A stretch of 64,000 bases of DNA, from contig NZ_CP113097.1 in NCBI RefSeq assembly GCF_026625125.1, positions 2,914,001-2,978,000 on the forward strand, read 5' to 3'. The position numbers and the translations under genes are program-made. This stretch comes from Pseudomonas putida (GTDB taxonomy: Bacteria > Pseudomonadota > Gammaproteobacteria > Pseudomonadales > Pseudomonadaceae). Position 1 is the stretch's first letter; the number at the start of each line of letters is the position of its first letter. Under the pieces are notes generated by a model, which was not told where the DNA came from, made no database searches, and worked only from the letters and a program-made list of their open reading frames with translations. This document shows positions 1 to 10,001 of the stretch, piece after piece.

Positions 1-2
1 GG

Positions 3-125
3 TTAGAGGGTGGTTGGGAGCAGGAGGGATTTCGGCTTTATCGCACCGTGAACGGGAGCCTCTATTTCGTCTGTGACTGGGCCTCTGTGGAGCTCAACTC
101 ACGTTTCGCAACATTCAGTTGTTGA
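3..125 (+). CDS. Possible 3' end of a gene cut by the window edge
   Basis: Frame 3 is open from the window edge to a TGA at 123-125 and encodes about 40 residues with protein-like composition, ending FATFSC. The other two plus frames have early stops. Too little remains to name a family, and it may be chance. Confidence 0.3.
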   Translation, partial: LEGGWEQEGFRLYRTVNGSLYFVCDWASVELNSRFATFSC

Positions 126-545
126 GCGTAGCGGTGCTTGAATCGGTTCATAGGGGCTAGAAGGTCGACTGAAGAGGAGAGGGAGGTGACGGCATTCCTG
201 TAATCGTTGAAGACCGTCTCATGCGTTGACGGAAGGGTGTCGGCGCCGCCATCTGAGGTTATCGACCGGCCTGGTTATCGAGCCGCAAAAACAGCTGCGG
301 CATCCGTACACGCGTGGGTAGCGATTCAACAGACAGCAGGTGGCGTCAGTTTAATGATGCGAATCTGACAACGCTCGCTATCACACCAGATTCTCAAGAC
401 ACGAGCTGCTGGCCTGAGCGTCGATGGGGCGTTGAGAAGCTTGCAAACAAATTTACTCGGCGGCGAGGGTAACCCTTGTTAGCCGACTGCGATAGAGGCG
501 ACTAAGCATTCAGTCGTCGGGCCTGATGATGAGAAAGGTGGGACG
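126..545. other. Intergenic stretch without a supported gene
   Basis: No open frame of convincing length or composition was seen on either strand. It presumably holds the promoter of the 546-971 gene. A short GC hairpin around 277-300 (GCCGC...GCGGC) has no T-tract and was not called a terminator. Confidence 0.4.
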
Positions 546-971
546 GTGGAAGCAGCACAGTTGGCGTACTTTTTACTCCACGGCGCAGAGCACGTAGAAG
601 GACTGGCATCTTCGGACGATCAGTTGATTGAATTAGCAAAGACCCGTTCGGGAGACAAGCCTTACTGCGTGATCAGGAGTTGGATTTTGCTTGATGTGAT
701 GGTGTCTCACACCGACGAGAAGACTCTGCAGGCGCAAGGTCTTCAACCTACCGTGTTATTGGGACGGGAAATCATTTTCGACAGTCGCACCCAGTGCTCA
801 CGGCCAGGCGGGCTGAGATCCAGCTTTCTTTACTCGCAGGTAGGGTCGGTGTTCGAAAGCAAAGACACGCTGTATTACCTGGCGGGGCCCGGCTTTCGCA
901 ATCACACCAGTCTCACAGCTGTACTGACGCTCGATAACGTTGGGTGGCGGGTGACCCAGGACGCAATGTGA
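546..971 (+). CDS. Small uncharacterised protein (141 aa)
   Basis: The 141-residue protein starts at a GTG preceded by a purine-rich AAGGTGGG. It has no signal peptide or membrane segment. The phrases ELAKTRSGDKPYCVIRSW, ALQAQG-like (LQAQGLQP) and IIFDSRTQ resemble, from memory, short Pseudomonas proteins grouped as DUF6957; the match was not searched and no function is known. It precedes the phosphoesterase gene by 38 bp in the same direction, so the two may be co-transcribed. The coding call rests on open length and residue make-up. Confidence 0.6.
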   Translation: MEAAQLAYFLLHGAEHVEGLASSDDQLIELAKTRSGDKPYCVIRSWILLDVMVSHTDEKTLQAQGLQPTVLLGREIIFDSRTQCSRPGGLRSSFLYSQVGSVFESKDTLYYLAGPGFRNHTSLTAVLTLDNVGWRVTQDAM

Positions 972-1009
972 AGCGACGACCTGATACTAACGACACGGAG
1001 CCTGGGTAA

Positions 1010-1738
1010 TTGAAGATAGCGATCTACTCTGATTTGCATCTGGAATTTTCTGAGTTCGAGCCTCCTCCGGTCGAGGCTGATGTGGTTGTACTCGCGGGCG
1101 ACATTTCGGTGCGAAGCCTCGGAGTGACGTGGGCAAATCAGACATTCAAATGCCAGGTGATCTACGTCTGCGGCAACCACGAGTTTTACAAGGGGCACAT
1201 TGATCGAACGCTTACCAAGATGCGAGACGCAGCCGAGCCGCATGTGCGCATCCTGGACAACCAGAGCCTCGTCATCGGGGGCACTCGGTTTCTGGTGGCG
1301 ACTGGTTGGACAGACTTCACCTCGACCGGGGACTACAGAGCAGCGATGAGGGAATGTGCGCAATGGATGAACGACTTCAAACGAATCCGCATCGGGGACG
1401 GTTATCGCAAGCTCAGACCCGCCGACCTCATTGCCCGGAACATCGCTACCCGCGAGTATCTCGCCTGCGAACTCGCTAAGCCGTTTGACGGCAAGACGGT
1501 AGTTGTTACACACCACTGCCCGATAGCTGAGGTCGCCGGGGATGGCCATGAAGGCCACCTAGCGGCGGCTTACTCCAACCAATGGCACGATTTGCTTGAG
1601 CTCGCGGATGCATGGATCTTTGGTCACACGCACCATGCTGTTGATACAAGTGTCTCCGGCTGCAGACTCGTCTCAAATCCGAGGGGATATCCTGGTGAGC
1701 GAACAGGATTTGCCGCAGATTTCATGATGGAGATCTGA
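1010..1738 (+). CDS. Calcineurin-like metallophosphoesterase
   Basis: The protein carries the full binuclear-metal phosphoesterase signature: SDLHLEF (Asp8, His10), LAGD (Asp31), CGNHEF (Asn56, His57), a THH near the middle and FGHTHH near residue 205. It is 242 residues, soluble, and the size of a stand-alone catalytic domain. The start is a TTG at 1010, because the conserved MKIAIYSDLH begins exactly there and GGAG lies 9 bases upstream. The substrate (nucleotide, nucleic acid or phosphoprotein) cannot be read from the sequence. The small unknown gene upstream may be a partner. Confidence 0.88.
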   Translation: MKIAIYSDLHLEFSEFEPPPVEADVVVLAGDISVRSLGVTWANQTFKCQVIYVCGNHEFYKGHIDRTLTKMRDAAEPHVRILDNQSLVIGGTRFLVATGWTDFTSTGDYRAAMRECAQWMNDFKRIRIGDGYRKLRPADLIARNIATREYLACELAKPFDGKTVVVTHHCPIAEVAGDGHEGHLAAAYSNQWHDLLELADAWIFGHTHHAVDTSVSGCRLVSNPRGYPGERTGFAADFMMEI

Positions 1739-1978
1739 CTCTGAGTGGCCTGGTCGACATCCGCCATGGTGACATAACGTTAAGCCAAGGTGAGTGTGAA
1801 GCCGCCAGGACGGTTGTCGCCCAGCTTCATTAGTTGTTTTAGCCTAGCTAGCCAGGCTCATCTATGGCATATAGCCGCTATCGGAGCGTGAGCACCCTTG
1901 AGCTGGTGCGCATGCAGATGGAGGCTAGGTAATCCGCTCGCAGCGCGACACGGAAGGCCGGGATCGGGATCAAGGTAG

Positions 1979-4900
1979 ATGGTTGAGTATCGGAAAGGCC
2001 GTGTGAAGCGTTTATGGGACGCGCTAGCGGCGCGGATCTGCGAAATGGGCGAGGGGTATAACACGTCTCAGACGCTTTCGAGTAAAGAGAAGTTCTTTGA
2101 GCCGTTGACCCCCGTGCTATTGAAGGAACATGTCTCAAGCAGGTACGAGCGTGAGCTGAGGCACGCTCTGGAAAATCCCGAGATTCTGAACATAGCCATC
2201 ACGGGCAGCTATGGCGCTGGCAAGAGCAGCGTTCTGAAGACTTTTTTTGAGAACCACCGATCCTACAAACACACCTTCATATCCTTGGCGACTTTCACCA
2301 AGCCCGATCTTGTCGGTGAATCTGGGACTAAGCCCAAGGTGGACACGTCATCTCAGACGCCTGCAGAAAAAGGCGCTGATGCTGCCGGGCCCAAGGTGGA
2401 TAAGGACATCACGGTTGAAAAAGCGGACAAGGACGTCCTGATCAATCGCATCGAAGAGACGATTGTTCAGCAGTTGCTCTATGCAGTGCCTGCCAGCAAG
2501 GTTCCCAAGTCCCGCCTGAAGCGGATCACACAGACTTCGAGCTTTCACTTGTCGCTTCGTACCGGTGCGATGACAGCAATCGCTGTCTGCGCATTGAGGT
2601 TGTACAGCCCTACGATAGCCAATAACTCGAGCGTCGCTTCAAGCTGGCTGCTTGAGAAGCTCTTGTTGATTTCCGAGCCTTTGGCCCTGCTCGTCCTGGC
2701 TGCTGGAGGTATCTGGTTGCTTCACACCGCTTTGAAGCTCCTGTCGTTATTCAGCATCGATGGGTTAACGCTCAAGGGGGGCAAGCTTGAGGCTACCCAG
2801 CATGGCTCGGTGCTTCACAAAAATGTGGATGAGATCATCTACTGCTTTGAGCGCAGCGACGTCGATGTGGTGGTGATCGAGGATCTGGACAGGTTCGATG
2901 TTCAGGAAATCTTTTTCCGGCTGAGGGAAATCAATTTCATCATCCGTAACTCTCCTCAGGTGAAGCGGCCTGTCCGATTTGTGTACGCCATTCGGGATGA
3001 AATGTTTGGGGTGGGTGACAAGACCAAGTTTTTCGACCTCATCATTCCGATCATCCCAGTCGTTCATGGGGATAACGCCAACGAGCTGCTTTCCAAGCTG
3101 CTTGGCGAAAGGGTTTCAAGCGATCGGCTGCCCCATCGGCTACATGAGCGGCTCATAGACAATGTCGGCTACTACATTGATGACATGCGTCTGATCAAAA
3201 ATCTCGTCAACGAATACTCTATCTACGAGAGCCTGCTTGTCTGCGGTGAAGTGAAACTCGACCTGAACAAGCTCTTTGCCATGGTTGCGATTCGAAATCT
3301 CTACCCCCGTGCCTTTGCAGACCTGGCGAAACGACGAGGAACACTCTATTCAATTTTCGAAGAATACCCGGCGTGGGTGGCTTCCCAGTTCCAGTCCAAA
3401 GAGGATGAGCTTTCTGCCCTTCAGGCGCGCCGTATAGCCCGTCAGCACGAACAGGCGACGGATGTTGTAGAACTGCGCGCCCGCGTCTGGTACGAGATAA
3501 TGAGGCGCGACCAAGCGTGGGAGGCAACCTCACTGCAGCTAGATGACGGCTCCTACATTTCACTGAAGGACATCGCCGAAGATGATGGGTTTGCGCGCTT
3601 CAAAGCGGCTAACAACGCCCGGCCATCGATTCAAAAACGACCTGACGTCATATGGAATCCTCAGAAAACGGAAATGATCCTCAAGGAAGTGAATTACGAG
3701 GCACGCGCCAAGGTGCTGGCTGATTCGTTGCCCGAGCTTGATGCCCAGATTGCCAAACTGGAGCGTGAGATTCGTCACCTCAAAGCGGTACCTTTCAGGG
3801 TTGCTGTCAGAAAAACCTATGGTGGTGTGGTCAGGGAGAGGCTAACTGACTTCAAGATGGTGATCTTCCTGGTGCTCAAGGGCTATCTCGACACCGATTT
3901 TGTCGATTACCTCGGCTATTTCTACGAAGGCTCGCTGACCCAATCGGATAAGAACCTCATTCTTGCGCTCGGTCGTGATGAAATGGCTGGTTTTAATACC
4001 AAGGTTGAAAAACCAGAACGCGTGATTAGAGCGCTCGATCATGAGTCCTTGAGCCAGGGGCGCGGGATCTTGCTCGGCCTGATGAACGAACTGCTCAAGC
4101 CAAGGCTTCTGGAGCGAGAGGAGAGTGAAGAACGGGCAGAGAAGTTGGCGGTAATACTCAAGGGGGGGCATCAGGAGCCTGAGCTGCTGGGAGAAGCAAC
4201 TGAGTACTTCGTCGAATTTGAAAAAGGTAACGAGCTGGTGCGAGCGTTGCACAGCGCTGATTCCGACCTGATTTTCAGCGTATTGAGCACTCGGCGTTTT
4301 CAAACAGATGCGTCACGAGCCCGGTGGATCTACCACGTTCTGGATACCCTGACAGCGGATGAGACGGCCAGATTGGACGAGGACGGTACACTCTCAACAT
4401 GGGTTGAACAGCTCAAGGACGTGTCAGCCTGGATCCCGCGCATGAGCGCGAGTGAGAGAGGTTGGCAATGGTTGCGCAGCAAACCCATCAAGTTTTCGAA
4501 TATTAGCAAGCAGATCAGCCCGGACGACCTCAAGGCCGTGGTCACGTGGCGCTGCTTGAAACTGGATCTTCGCATGCTACGGCTGCTTTGCCAGGTGGCT
4601 GATGGGAATGTTGAGGACGACGCTGTCAGTTACGAAAGGCTCGTTCAGCTGGACGTTCCGAATCTCAAAGAGCAACTCGACGAGGACATCGTTGCTGTCG
4701 TCGAGCAGCTCCTGCAACAGGAAGGGATGTTGGATGAGTCGTCCGATACATTACGGGCTCTGTTAGAGCTGCTCAGTACACAGCCAGACAAGATGCGCGA
4801 GTTGTTCAGCCGCACCCAGTGTTCATTGCCCAGCCTCGATGAACCTCTGCGGGAGGTTTGGCTGCTGGCAATGGATGAGGATCGTATCGATGCCAACGGT

Positions 4901-5833
4901 ATGCCCGGTGCAGTTTGGATGGTATTCAGGGAGGTCTTGAATGACGGTGAGGGGGTATCAGCCGCCGTCCAAGACCGCAATGCAGAGGCTGTATTCCTGG
5001 ACTACATCCAGAGCAAGGCCGAAGTCCTGGCTCATGAGCTATGGAGCGAATCCGACCAGCAAATCAAGCTGCAACGGTACCTTCTTTGCAATGAGCGTGT
5101 GCAGGACGAAACTCTGGCGCATCTGTTTGCCCCGATAAAGATAGATTTCGCCCTCCTGGATTCGTCGATACCTGCTTCGAGGTGGGCATTCATCTCTGAA
5201 GCTGATTGCGTGCCTTATAGCCAAGTGGGGCTGGACATCTTCAGGGTTCATGCACCCCATCTGGAGTTGGCTTACCTGCTCAACCGCTGGGAAGAGGCGA
5301 GGCTGAAGCTCAACTTTAGTGCTCTGCCGATCTCCATGACTGTCGCACTGAGCAATTCTCAAGTGCCCTCCATGGGAGAGGTCATGCAGCTATGGTCGAC
5401 GGTGCCAGCTGATGTCTTTATGAAAAATTCCGAAGCAGCTGTTGGGCTCGCAAACGCGTGTGCACGAGGAAATCAGGAATGGATGCCGTTTTCTGAGAGC
5501 TACCTCCCGGTGTTGTTTGAGTTGACCAATAGCCCATTCCTCAGCCAGGGAAACCGTGCCGACATCATGATCCACTTGTTGATCATGGGCTGCGACTGGC
5601 TGAGCGTTGCAGCCGTATTGCCACATTTGGGGGATGAGTTCTCAGCCCTTGCTGGGCAGCGGCGCCCGATCAGACTGGCCGCGGAGGTTGAGAACGTGCG
5701 ATTGATCAAAGCCCTTCAGCGACGTGGTTTCGTTCGTGCCAAAATCTTCGATGCATTGATTATCGCCTGCCGAAAGAAAAGCACCTACTCAGGTGAGAGG
5801 GCCTCTAGCCCGTCTCAGGCAGGATGGTTGTGA
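1979..5833 (+). CDS. YobI-family P-loop ATPase (large, membrane-associated)
   Basis: A 1284-residue protein. Near the N-terminus FEPLTPVLLKEHVSSRYE leads into a Walker A motif, GSYGAGKSS (about residues 76-84). Walker B is VVVIEDLDRFD near residue 300. Two hydrophobic segments at about 190-250 separate the two motifs, suggesting membrane anchoring inside the ATPase region. The rest is a long helical C-terminal region. The layout resembles YobI-like ATPases found in bacterial conflict loci (from memory). An alternative start is ATG 2045 (MGEGYNTS), since the conserved part begins about there and neither start has a strong ribosome site. The next small gene starts close to its end, suggesting an operon. 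Confidence 0.75.
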   Translation: MVEYRKGRVKRLWDALAARICEMGEGYNTSQTLSSKEKFFEPLTPVLLKEHVSSRYERELRHALENPEILNIAITGSYGAGKSSVLKTFFENHRSYKHTFISLATFTKPDLVGESGTKPKVDTSSQTPAEKGADAAGPKVDKDITVEKADKDVLINRIEETIVQQLLYAVPASKVPKSRLKRITQTSSFHLSLRTGAMTAIAVCALRLYSPTIANNSSVASSWLLEKLLLISEPLALLVLAAGGIWLLHTALKLLSLFSIDGLTLKGGKLEATQHGSVLHKNVDEIIYCFERSDVDVVVIEDLDRFDVQEIFFRLREINFIIRNSPQVKRPVRFVYAIRDEMFGVGDKTKFFDLIIPIIPVVHGDNANELLSKLLGERVSSDRLPHRLHERLIDNVGYYIDDMRLIKNLVNEYSIYESLLVCGEVKLDLNKLFAMVAIRNLYPRAFADLAKRRGTLYSIFEEYPAWVASQFQSKEDELSALQARRIARQHEQATDVVELRARVWYEIMRRDQAWEATSLQLDDGSYISLKDIAEDDGFARFKAANNARPSIQKRPDVIWNPQKTEMILKEVNYEARAKVLADSLPELDAQIAKLEREIRHLKAVPFRVAVRKTYGGVVRERLTDFKMVIFLVLKGYLDTDFVDYLGYFYEGSLTQSDKNLILALGRDEMAGFNTKVEKPERVIRALDHESLSQGRGILLGLMNELLKPRLLEREESEERAEKLAVILKGGHQEPELLGEATEYFVEFEKGNELVRALHSADSDLIFSVLSTRRFQTDASRARWIYHVLDTLTADETARLDEDGTLSTWVEQLKDVSAWIPRMSASERGWQWLRSKPIKFSNISKQISPDDLKAVVTWRCLKLDLRMLRLLCQVADGNVEDDAVSYERLVQLDVPNLKEQLDEDIVAVVEQLLQQEGMLDESSDTLRALLELLSTQPDKMRELFSRTQCSLPSLDEPLREVWLLAMDEDRIDANGMPGAVWMVFREVLNDGEGVSAAVQDRNAEAVFLDYIQSKAEVLAHELWSESDQQIKLQRYLLCNERVQDETLAHLFAPIKIDFALLDSSIPASRWAFISEADCVPYSQVGLDIFRVHAPHLELAYLLNRWEEARLKLNFSALPISMTVALSNSQVPSMGEVMQLWSTVPADVFMKNSEAAVGLANACARGNQEWMPFSESYLPVLFELTNSPFLSQGNRADIMIHLLIMGCDWLSVAAVLPHLGDEFSALAGQRRPIRLAAEVENVRLIKALQRRGFVRAKIFDALIIACRKKSTYSGERASSPSQAGWL

Positions 5834-5874
5834 ACCCTGACTCTACTCACATCTACACAAAGGATGAGATCAAC

Positions 5875-6174
5875 ATGGTGGTAAAGGAAAGCATCGGCCC
5901 ACACAGCGGGGCGGTTGTTAATGCCCTGACGTTTGATCAGGCCTACGACCTGGCTACTCAAGAGCCTGACCGCCAGTATCATACTGGCGGGAACTCCACG
6001 CCCTTTACGGTTCAGGCACGCATCACCACAAAAGGCGAGCATCGTGGCAGCCGCGTGATTGTTTTCCGCTCCGATGACCAGGAGCGCGCTCGGGCCTATC
6101 CTTGCTGCTGGGGTGCCAGAACTAACTGCAACAGCACGCATATTGAGCCTTACACGCCCCAAATGAAGCGCTGA
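5875..6174 (+). CDS. Small uncharacterised protein downstream of the YobI-like ATPase
   Basis: The preferred start is ATG 5875, preceded by AGGATGAG six bases away, giving 99 residues (MVVKESIGPHS...). A longer reading from ATG 5824 would overlap the ATPase stop. The C-terminal half contains PCCWGARTNCNSTHIEPY, a Cys/His-rich patch of unknown meaning. There is no membrane segment. Its position directly after the ATPase suggests joint expression; no family was recognised. Confidence 0.55.
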   Translation: MVVKESIGPHSGAVVNALTFDQAYDLATQEPDRQYHTGGNSTPFTVQARITTKGEHRGSRVIVFRSDDQERARAYPCCWGARTNCNSTHIEPYTPQMKR

Positions 6175-6197
6175 GTAGTATATGCGCTGGGTCACTT

Positions 6198-6217
6198 GCG
6201 GCCCCTTTCTGGGCCGC
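6198..6217. terminator. Hairpin between convergent genes
   Basis: GCGGCCC and GGGCCGC form a 7-bp stem with a six-base loop between the plus-strand small gene (ends 6174) and the minus-strand pPIWI-RE gene (ends 6221). There is no clear T-run on either side, so it is at best a weak bidirectional terminator. Confidence 0.35.
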
Positions 6218-6220
6218 CTA

Positions 6221-8575
6221 TCAAAACCTTCCTTTCCTTAGCTTTTCCGCAACCGGGTGATCCTCTGCAATCTGACGCGCTGCATGAAGCGGGGAGGGAA
6301 GGCGCAAGAAGCCATCCCACAGTGGAGCATTCTTGCACCAGTAACCTGTCTGCAGTGCCAGCTGATCGTTGCAGGCAAAGTCGCCTTTCTGGATCATCAC
6401 GAATTCCGTCACGCCCAGTTGCTGCCATGAATCCTTCAGCTCGGATTGCCTCACGTCATAGCGCGTGTGGTAGCGGTGTGAGCGCGTCCTGTTGAAGGTT
6501 TTGGAGTATGAGGTGAAGTAGTAAACGAGCTCCTGGTGCTCGGCCTGATGAACACCGATCCGGTTGCCGATGTACATGGGAGCCAGAGGCGAAAGTGAGT
6601 GCACGCCGGTCATTTGGGCCGTCTGAGAGTCAGACCGGGTACGAATCAGCCAGGCATTTTCCGGTACTGGTGGTAGCCCGCTCCCCGCGCCATCGTTCAT
6701 GCCGGGGTATAGACGCTTGCCGCCGGCATTGATCAGTACGATCAGAGGAGTATTCGCAACGGGTGTGGGTGCCAGAAGTGCTTGCCTGATCATCAGCTTC
6801 GCATCGTCTTCATTCAGCAATCCAGGGGAAGCATGGATAGCACATAAGCCTTCGCTGTAGCTTTTCCATTGGCCAGGGTGGCCATCCGCGCCTTGGACGT
6901 ACACCTGCAAATCTCGTGTGTTGACCACTGTACGCGTGATGACGGGCAAATAGACGTTCAGTTTGCTGAGGTGGTCAACGTACACCGATACCACTGTCGT
7001 ATTTGCGGGAATACCGGCAGTACGATCCAGTGGAAGGGGGAGGTAGCCGGTACCGCGCAATCCATCGATGAGGCTGTTGATGGCAGGCCAATCCTCGGGA
7101 GGATCGGATTCTATCGATTTGGTTTTGCGCATCCGACTTTTTACCCCCGCTGGCATCGCTTTCTTTGTATCGGCTCCTTCTCCTGGTGGTGCGAGATGAA
7201 AGATGAACTGGGTCGAGATGCCGTGTTTGGCGCATAGTGCTCGTAACAGATGCTTTGGGTCATGGTCGTCCTTGGTGGCTACCTCAGGCGCCGTTTCAAT
7301 GATCGCGGCGTCAGGTGCGAATGCACTTAACCGTGGAAGCAACTCGTTGGTGAACCACTGTTGGATATCAGTTGACGTTGTCTTGGTGGTGAGCACCCGT
7401 TGGGCGTCCTTGCATTGAATCTGTTGAAGGGTGACCTGGGGCTTGGGCTTGCCTTTGAAGACCGGGGAGAGCGCACTCAGGTGTTCATAGGCATGGTTGA
7501 TACGCATCATGATGTCCGTGTGCGCAGTTACTACAGCGATGCGGATGGGTCGCACCGAATCATTCCCCGTCTTGTCACGCTGGGCTATCAGCCGTCCTAC
7601 ATAACGGGTCAGCATGGGTTTGGCAGAGGTAAGCGTCTTCTGCAGGTGGAAGCTCGCCTGGTCGAGAATCACCGTACCCACGCCGCTGCCGATAGGAGAG
7701 CCAATCGGTGTGTGCGCATGGATTGGACGCAGTGCACCGGTCAGTGAGATTTCATTCCCGCCTAGCGCCGGCAGCGTCCCTTCCCCCATGAGCTCCAGGA
7801 GCTCCGCCGAAGGGCTGGTATAGATCGTCCGGAATTGACCATCGACCAGGGGCAATGTGCGAATCTGGAATTTGGAGATCCCGCGCTCGGTCTTTAGCCA
7901 GGTGGAATGCGTGGTGTGACGCCATTCGGGCAAGATATGGCTCAGATGCACTGTGACTGACGCGTACTGGCTGGGAACTTTGTGCAACAGTAACAAACTG
8001 GTTGAGACCGAGTGCATTGCCACTGCCCGACGCTCACCGTAGCTGTAGAGCAGCGGGCTGTCCCAGGCAAGTAGGTTTCCATCACTGGACACTTCGAGGT
8101 TTAACGGGACGGATGATTCCATGGGTTGGCTGGCCAGCTGCTGGGCGAGCATCCAAGGGACAACCTTGTAGGCCGACGCAGACTGGCGGGGGTCGTTCAT
8201 CACATCGCGTGCATACAGCGGGGCTGCACGTTCAGGTATCAGTAGCTTGATGAATTCCTGCGCCTCAAGTGGTGCTTTGCGCATTATGTGCTGGGCCCAG
8301 ACGTTGACGGCCCGGTTCAGCTTATCGGTCTGGATCTCTTTCAGCGAAGCAATGGCAGGCCCGCCCTTCAACAGCTGGGCATTTATCCAAACAGGGCCAC
8401 CCGTGATGTAACTGAGCATCTCCTCAAGCGCTTCTGTGGGCAGGTAAGGTCTACCAAAGTGATTGGTGAGCAGTTGCCAGCCGTTCTTGAACGCCGGCGA
8501 TGCTGCATATTGCACGGCAGCTGGTAGCTCGTCTGGATCGAACCTGAACAGGTTAGTCCTCAGGGAAATCGTCAT
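6221..8575 (-). CDS. pPIWI-RE family PIWI-like protein
   Basis: This 784-residue protein is the third gene of a minus-strand trio (nuclease, helicase, PIWI) that matches the pPIWI-RE islands described by Burroughs, Iyer and Aravind. The N-terminal part corresponds to the family-specific X region, the middle to MID, and the C-terminal 250 residues to an RNase H-like fold. Conserved basic and acidic positions of the family probably include the Arg in ENAWLIRTRSDS and the Glu near GNRIGVHQAEHQELVYY; their identity is my inference. The start is ATG 8575 because GAGGGA lies seven bases upstream; an ATG at 8590 has no spacing for a ribosome site. It overlaps the helicase 3' end (8553), implying coupled translation. 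The predicted role is nucleic-acid-guided defence against invading DNA or R-loops. Confidence 0.8.
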   Translation of the reverse strand: MTISLRTNLFRFDPDELPAAVQYAASPAFKNGWQLLTNHFGRPYLPTEALEEMLSYITGGPVWINAQLLKGGPAIASLKEIQTDKLNRAVNVWAQHIMRKAPLEAQEFIKLLIPERAAPLYARDVMNDPRQSASAYKVVPWMLAQQLASQPMESSVPLNLEVSSDGNLLAWDSPLLYSYGERRAVAMHSVSTSLLLLHKVPSQYASVTVHLSHILPEWRHTTHSTWLKTERGISKFQIRTLPLVDGQFRTIYTSPSAELLELMGEGTLPALGGNEISLTGALRPIHAHTPIGSPIGSGVGTVILDQASFHLQKTLTSAKPMLTRYVGRLIAQRDKTGNDSVRPIRIAVVTAHTDIMMRINHAYEHLSALSPVFKGKPKPQVTLQQIQCKDAQRVLTTKTTSTDIQQWFTNELLPRLSAFAPDAAIIETAPEVATKDDHDPKHLLRALCAKHGISTQFIFHLAPPGEGADTKKAMPAGVKSRMRKTKSIESDPPEDWPAINSLIDGLRGTGYLPLPLDRTAGIPANTTVVSVYVDHLSKLNVYLPVITRTVVNTRDLQVYVQGADGHPGQWKSYSEGLCAIHASPGLLNEDDAKLMIRQALLAPTPVANTPLIVLINAGGKRLYPGMNDGAGSGLPPVPENAWLIRTRSDSQTAQMTGVHSLSPLAPMYIGNRIGVHQAEHQELVYYFTSYSKTFNRTRSHRYHTRYDVRQSELKDSWQQLGVTEFVMIQKGDFACNDQLALQTGYWCKNAPLWDGFLRLPSPLHAARQIAEDHPVAEKLRKGRF

Positions 8576-10001
8576 CAGGTAGTCCCTCATCCTCGGTGCC
8601 TGCAGATCCGATGTACAGCATCATGGCCTCCACCAAGCCTGCATGGTGGGTGGAAAATTCGTTCCAGTGGCCATCATTCCTGAGCTTTTCTATGGTTCGG
8701 TTCAAAAGCTTCGCCCACGTGTTCTGTCCGTCAAAGAACGCCGCGTCGGCCAAGTAGCAGGTGACAGGCGTTCCTCCGCGCCTTGCCCGCCCTACCAACT
8801 GAGTCAGCGTGACCAGGACGTTCATCACGGTGTAAAAACGTATGTCCTCGGGTTGGCTGCAAAAGTAGGGGGGCGCCAGGCGTATGCCATTGAGGATACG
8901 GTTGGCCTTGGCACGCTCTTGCAGCAATGCCAGGCCTGGCGTCGCCGACGCATGCACCTGCTCGCCCACGCTGTAGCACAGGTGGGCCAGGTTGTTGCCG
9001 GGCTGATCGGAGGAGGGCAATGGCCGCACGCAAACCACAACGCCGCCCAAGGCTGACTTGGCGTCTTTGGTGACGATGTTATGGCCCCGCGCCATAGGGT
9101 AGATGGAACTCACCAGCAGCTCGACATCCGCATGAGGGCTGTCGGCGAACTCAACCAGATCGTCATAGGTCAAGCGATTGGGCATGGGTAGGCGGTGTTG
9201 GCGATCGGCCTTCTTTCCACCCCGGATCCAAGCGACTTTCCGTTGGCCGGCAGCAATTTCGTAAAGTGTTGACGCCAGCTGCTCTGCTTCAGCATCGCTG
9301 CCAGTGACGAGAAGTAAACGAGCGCGATGTCGCGTGACTGGATCCTGCTCAAGCGCTGCCAAGCGGCCCGATAACCACGGCCACAGCTCGAAGGCCAGAT
9401 CTCTGACATGCAGCAGACGGCCATCGATCGGCGTACCCGAAACGTGAACGGACACATTTACGTTCTCAAAGCGGATGTTGCCTTTGGCGTCGGGCACGTC
9501 GATCAAGGTTTTCGCATTCAGATCGAAGCAACTGGCCCCTGGAAAATAGGCTGTGGCACTGAAGCCGATAAATGTCCTGTTTACGCCAGCGTGAATCTTG
9601 GAGTTAAGGTTGGGCAGAAACTGCAGGGTACGGTGGGGATCGCCAGACATGGCCACGACCTGAAGAGCCCATGTGTCGTGACCCGCTTGTTTGCGTTTGA
9701 ATCCGTAAACGACGCGCTGCAGAGGGCCGAGAGGGGTTGGGCTGAAGGGCGCGGATCCTGATAGATCCTGCTGCACCCTGAGTGCTGCTGCGACCTTGGC
9801 ACGTGCCAGGACAGGAACATCGGCATACAGCGTGCGAAGACTGGTTTCGATGTAGTGCAAACTCGTCCGTATGACCAGCGACGACTTCAGCTTTTCGAGT
9901 TTTTTCTCCGTGAAGCGACCGCTTAGTTTCCGTTGCTTGGCAAGCGTAAGGAGAAGCCTGCCGATCTCGACGACTACGTCGCTTGGACTGGGTATCGGGT
10001 C
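8553..10001 (-). CDS. DinG-type helicase, C-terminal part (pPIWI-RE module, after frameshift)
   Basis: This frame carries the second RecA-like half of the helicase: RLLLVTGSDAEAEQLA, then LLVSSIYPMARGHNIV (motif V region) and QLVGRARRGG (motif VI, Q-x-x-G-R-x-x-R). It has no credible start of its own; the open frame upstream of about 10010 lies over the other half in a different frame and reads as noise. Reading starts plausibly at the GAC just after the TGA at 10000-10002 of the first half. Together the two halves give about 1036 residues, a reasonable size for the helicase of this module. The stop overlaps the PIWI gene. Confidence 0.7.
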   Translation of the reverse strand, partial: DPIPSPSDVVVEIGRLLLTLAKQRKLSGRFTEKKLEKLKSSLVIRTSLHYIETSLRTLYADVPVLARAKVAAALRVQQDLSGSAPFSPTPLGPLQRVVYGFKRKQAGHDTWALQVVAMSGDPHRTLQFLPNLNSKIHAGVNRTFIGFSATAYFPGASCFDLNAKTLIDVPDAKGNIRFENVNVSVHVSGTPIDGRLLHVRDLAFELWPWLSGRLAALEQDPVTRHRARLLLVTGSDAEAEQLASTLYEIAAGQRKVAWIRGGKKADRQHRLPMPNRLTYDDLVEFADSPHADVELLVSSIYPMARGHNIVTKDAKSALGGVVVCVRPLPSSDQPGNNLAHLCYSVGEQVHASATPGLALLQERAKANRILNGIRLAPPYFCSQPEDIRFYTVMNVLVTLTQLVGRARRGGTPVTCYLADAAFFDGQNTWAKLLNRTIEKLRNDGHWNEFSTHHAGLVEAMMLYIGSAGTEDEGLPDDDFPED

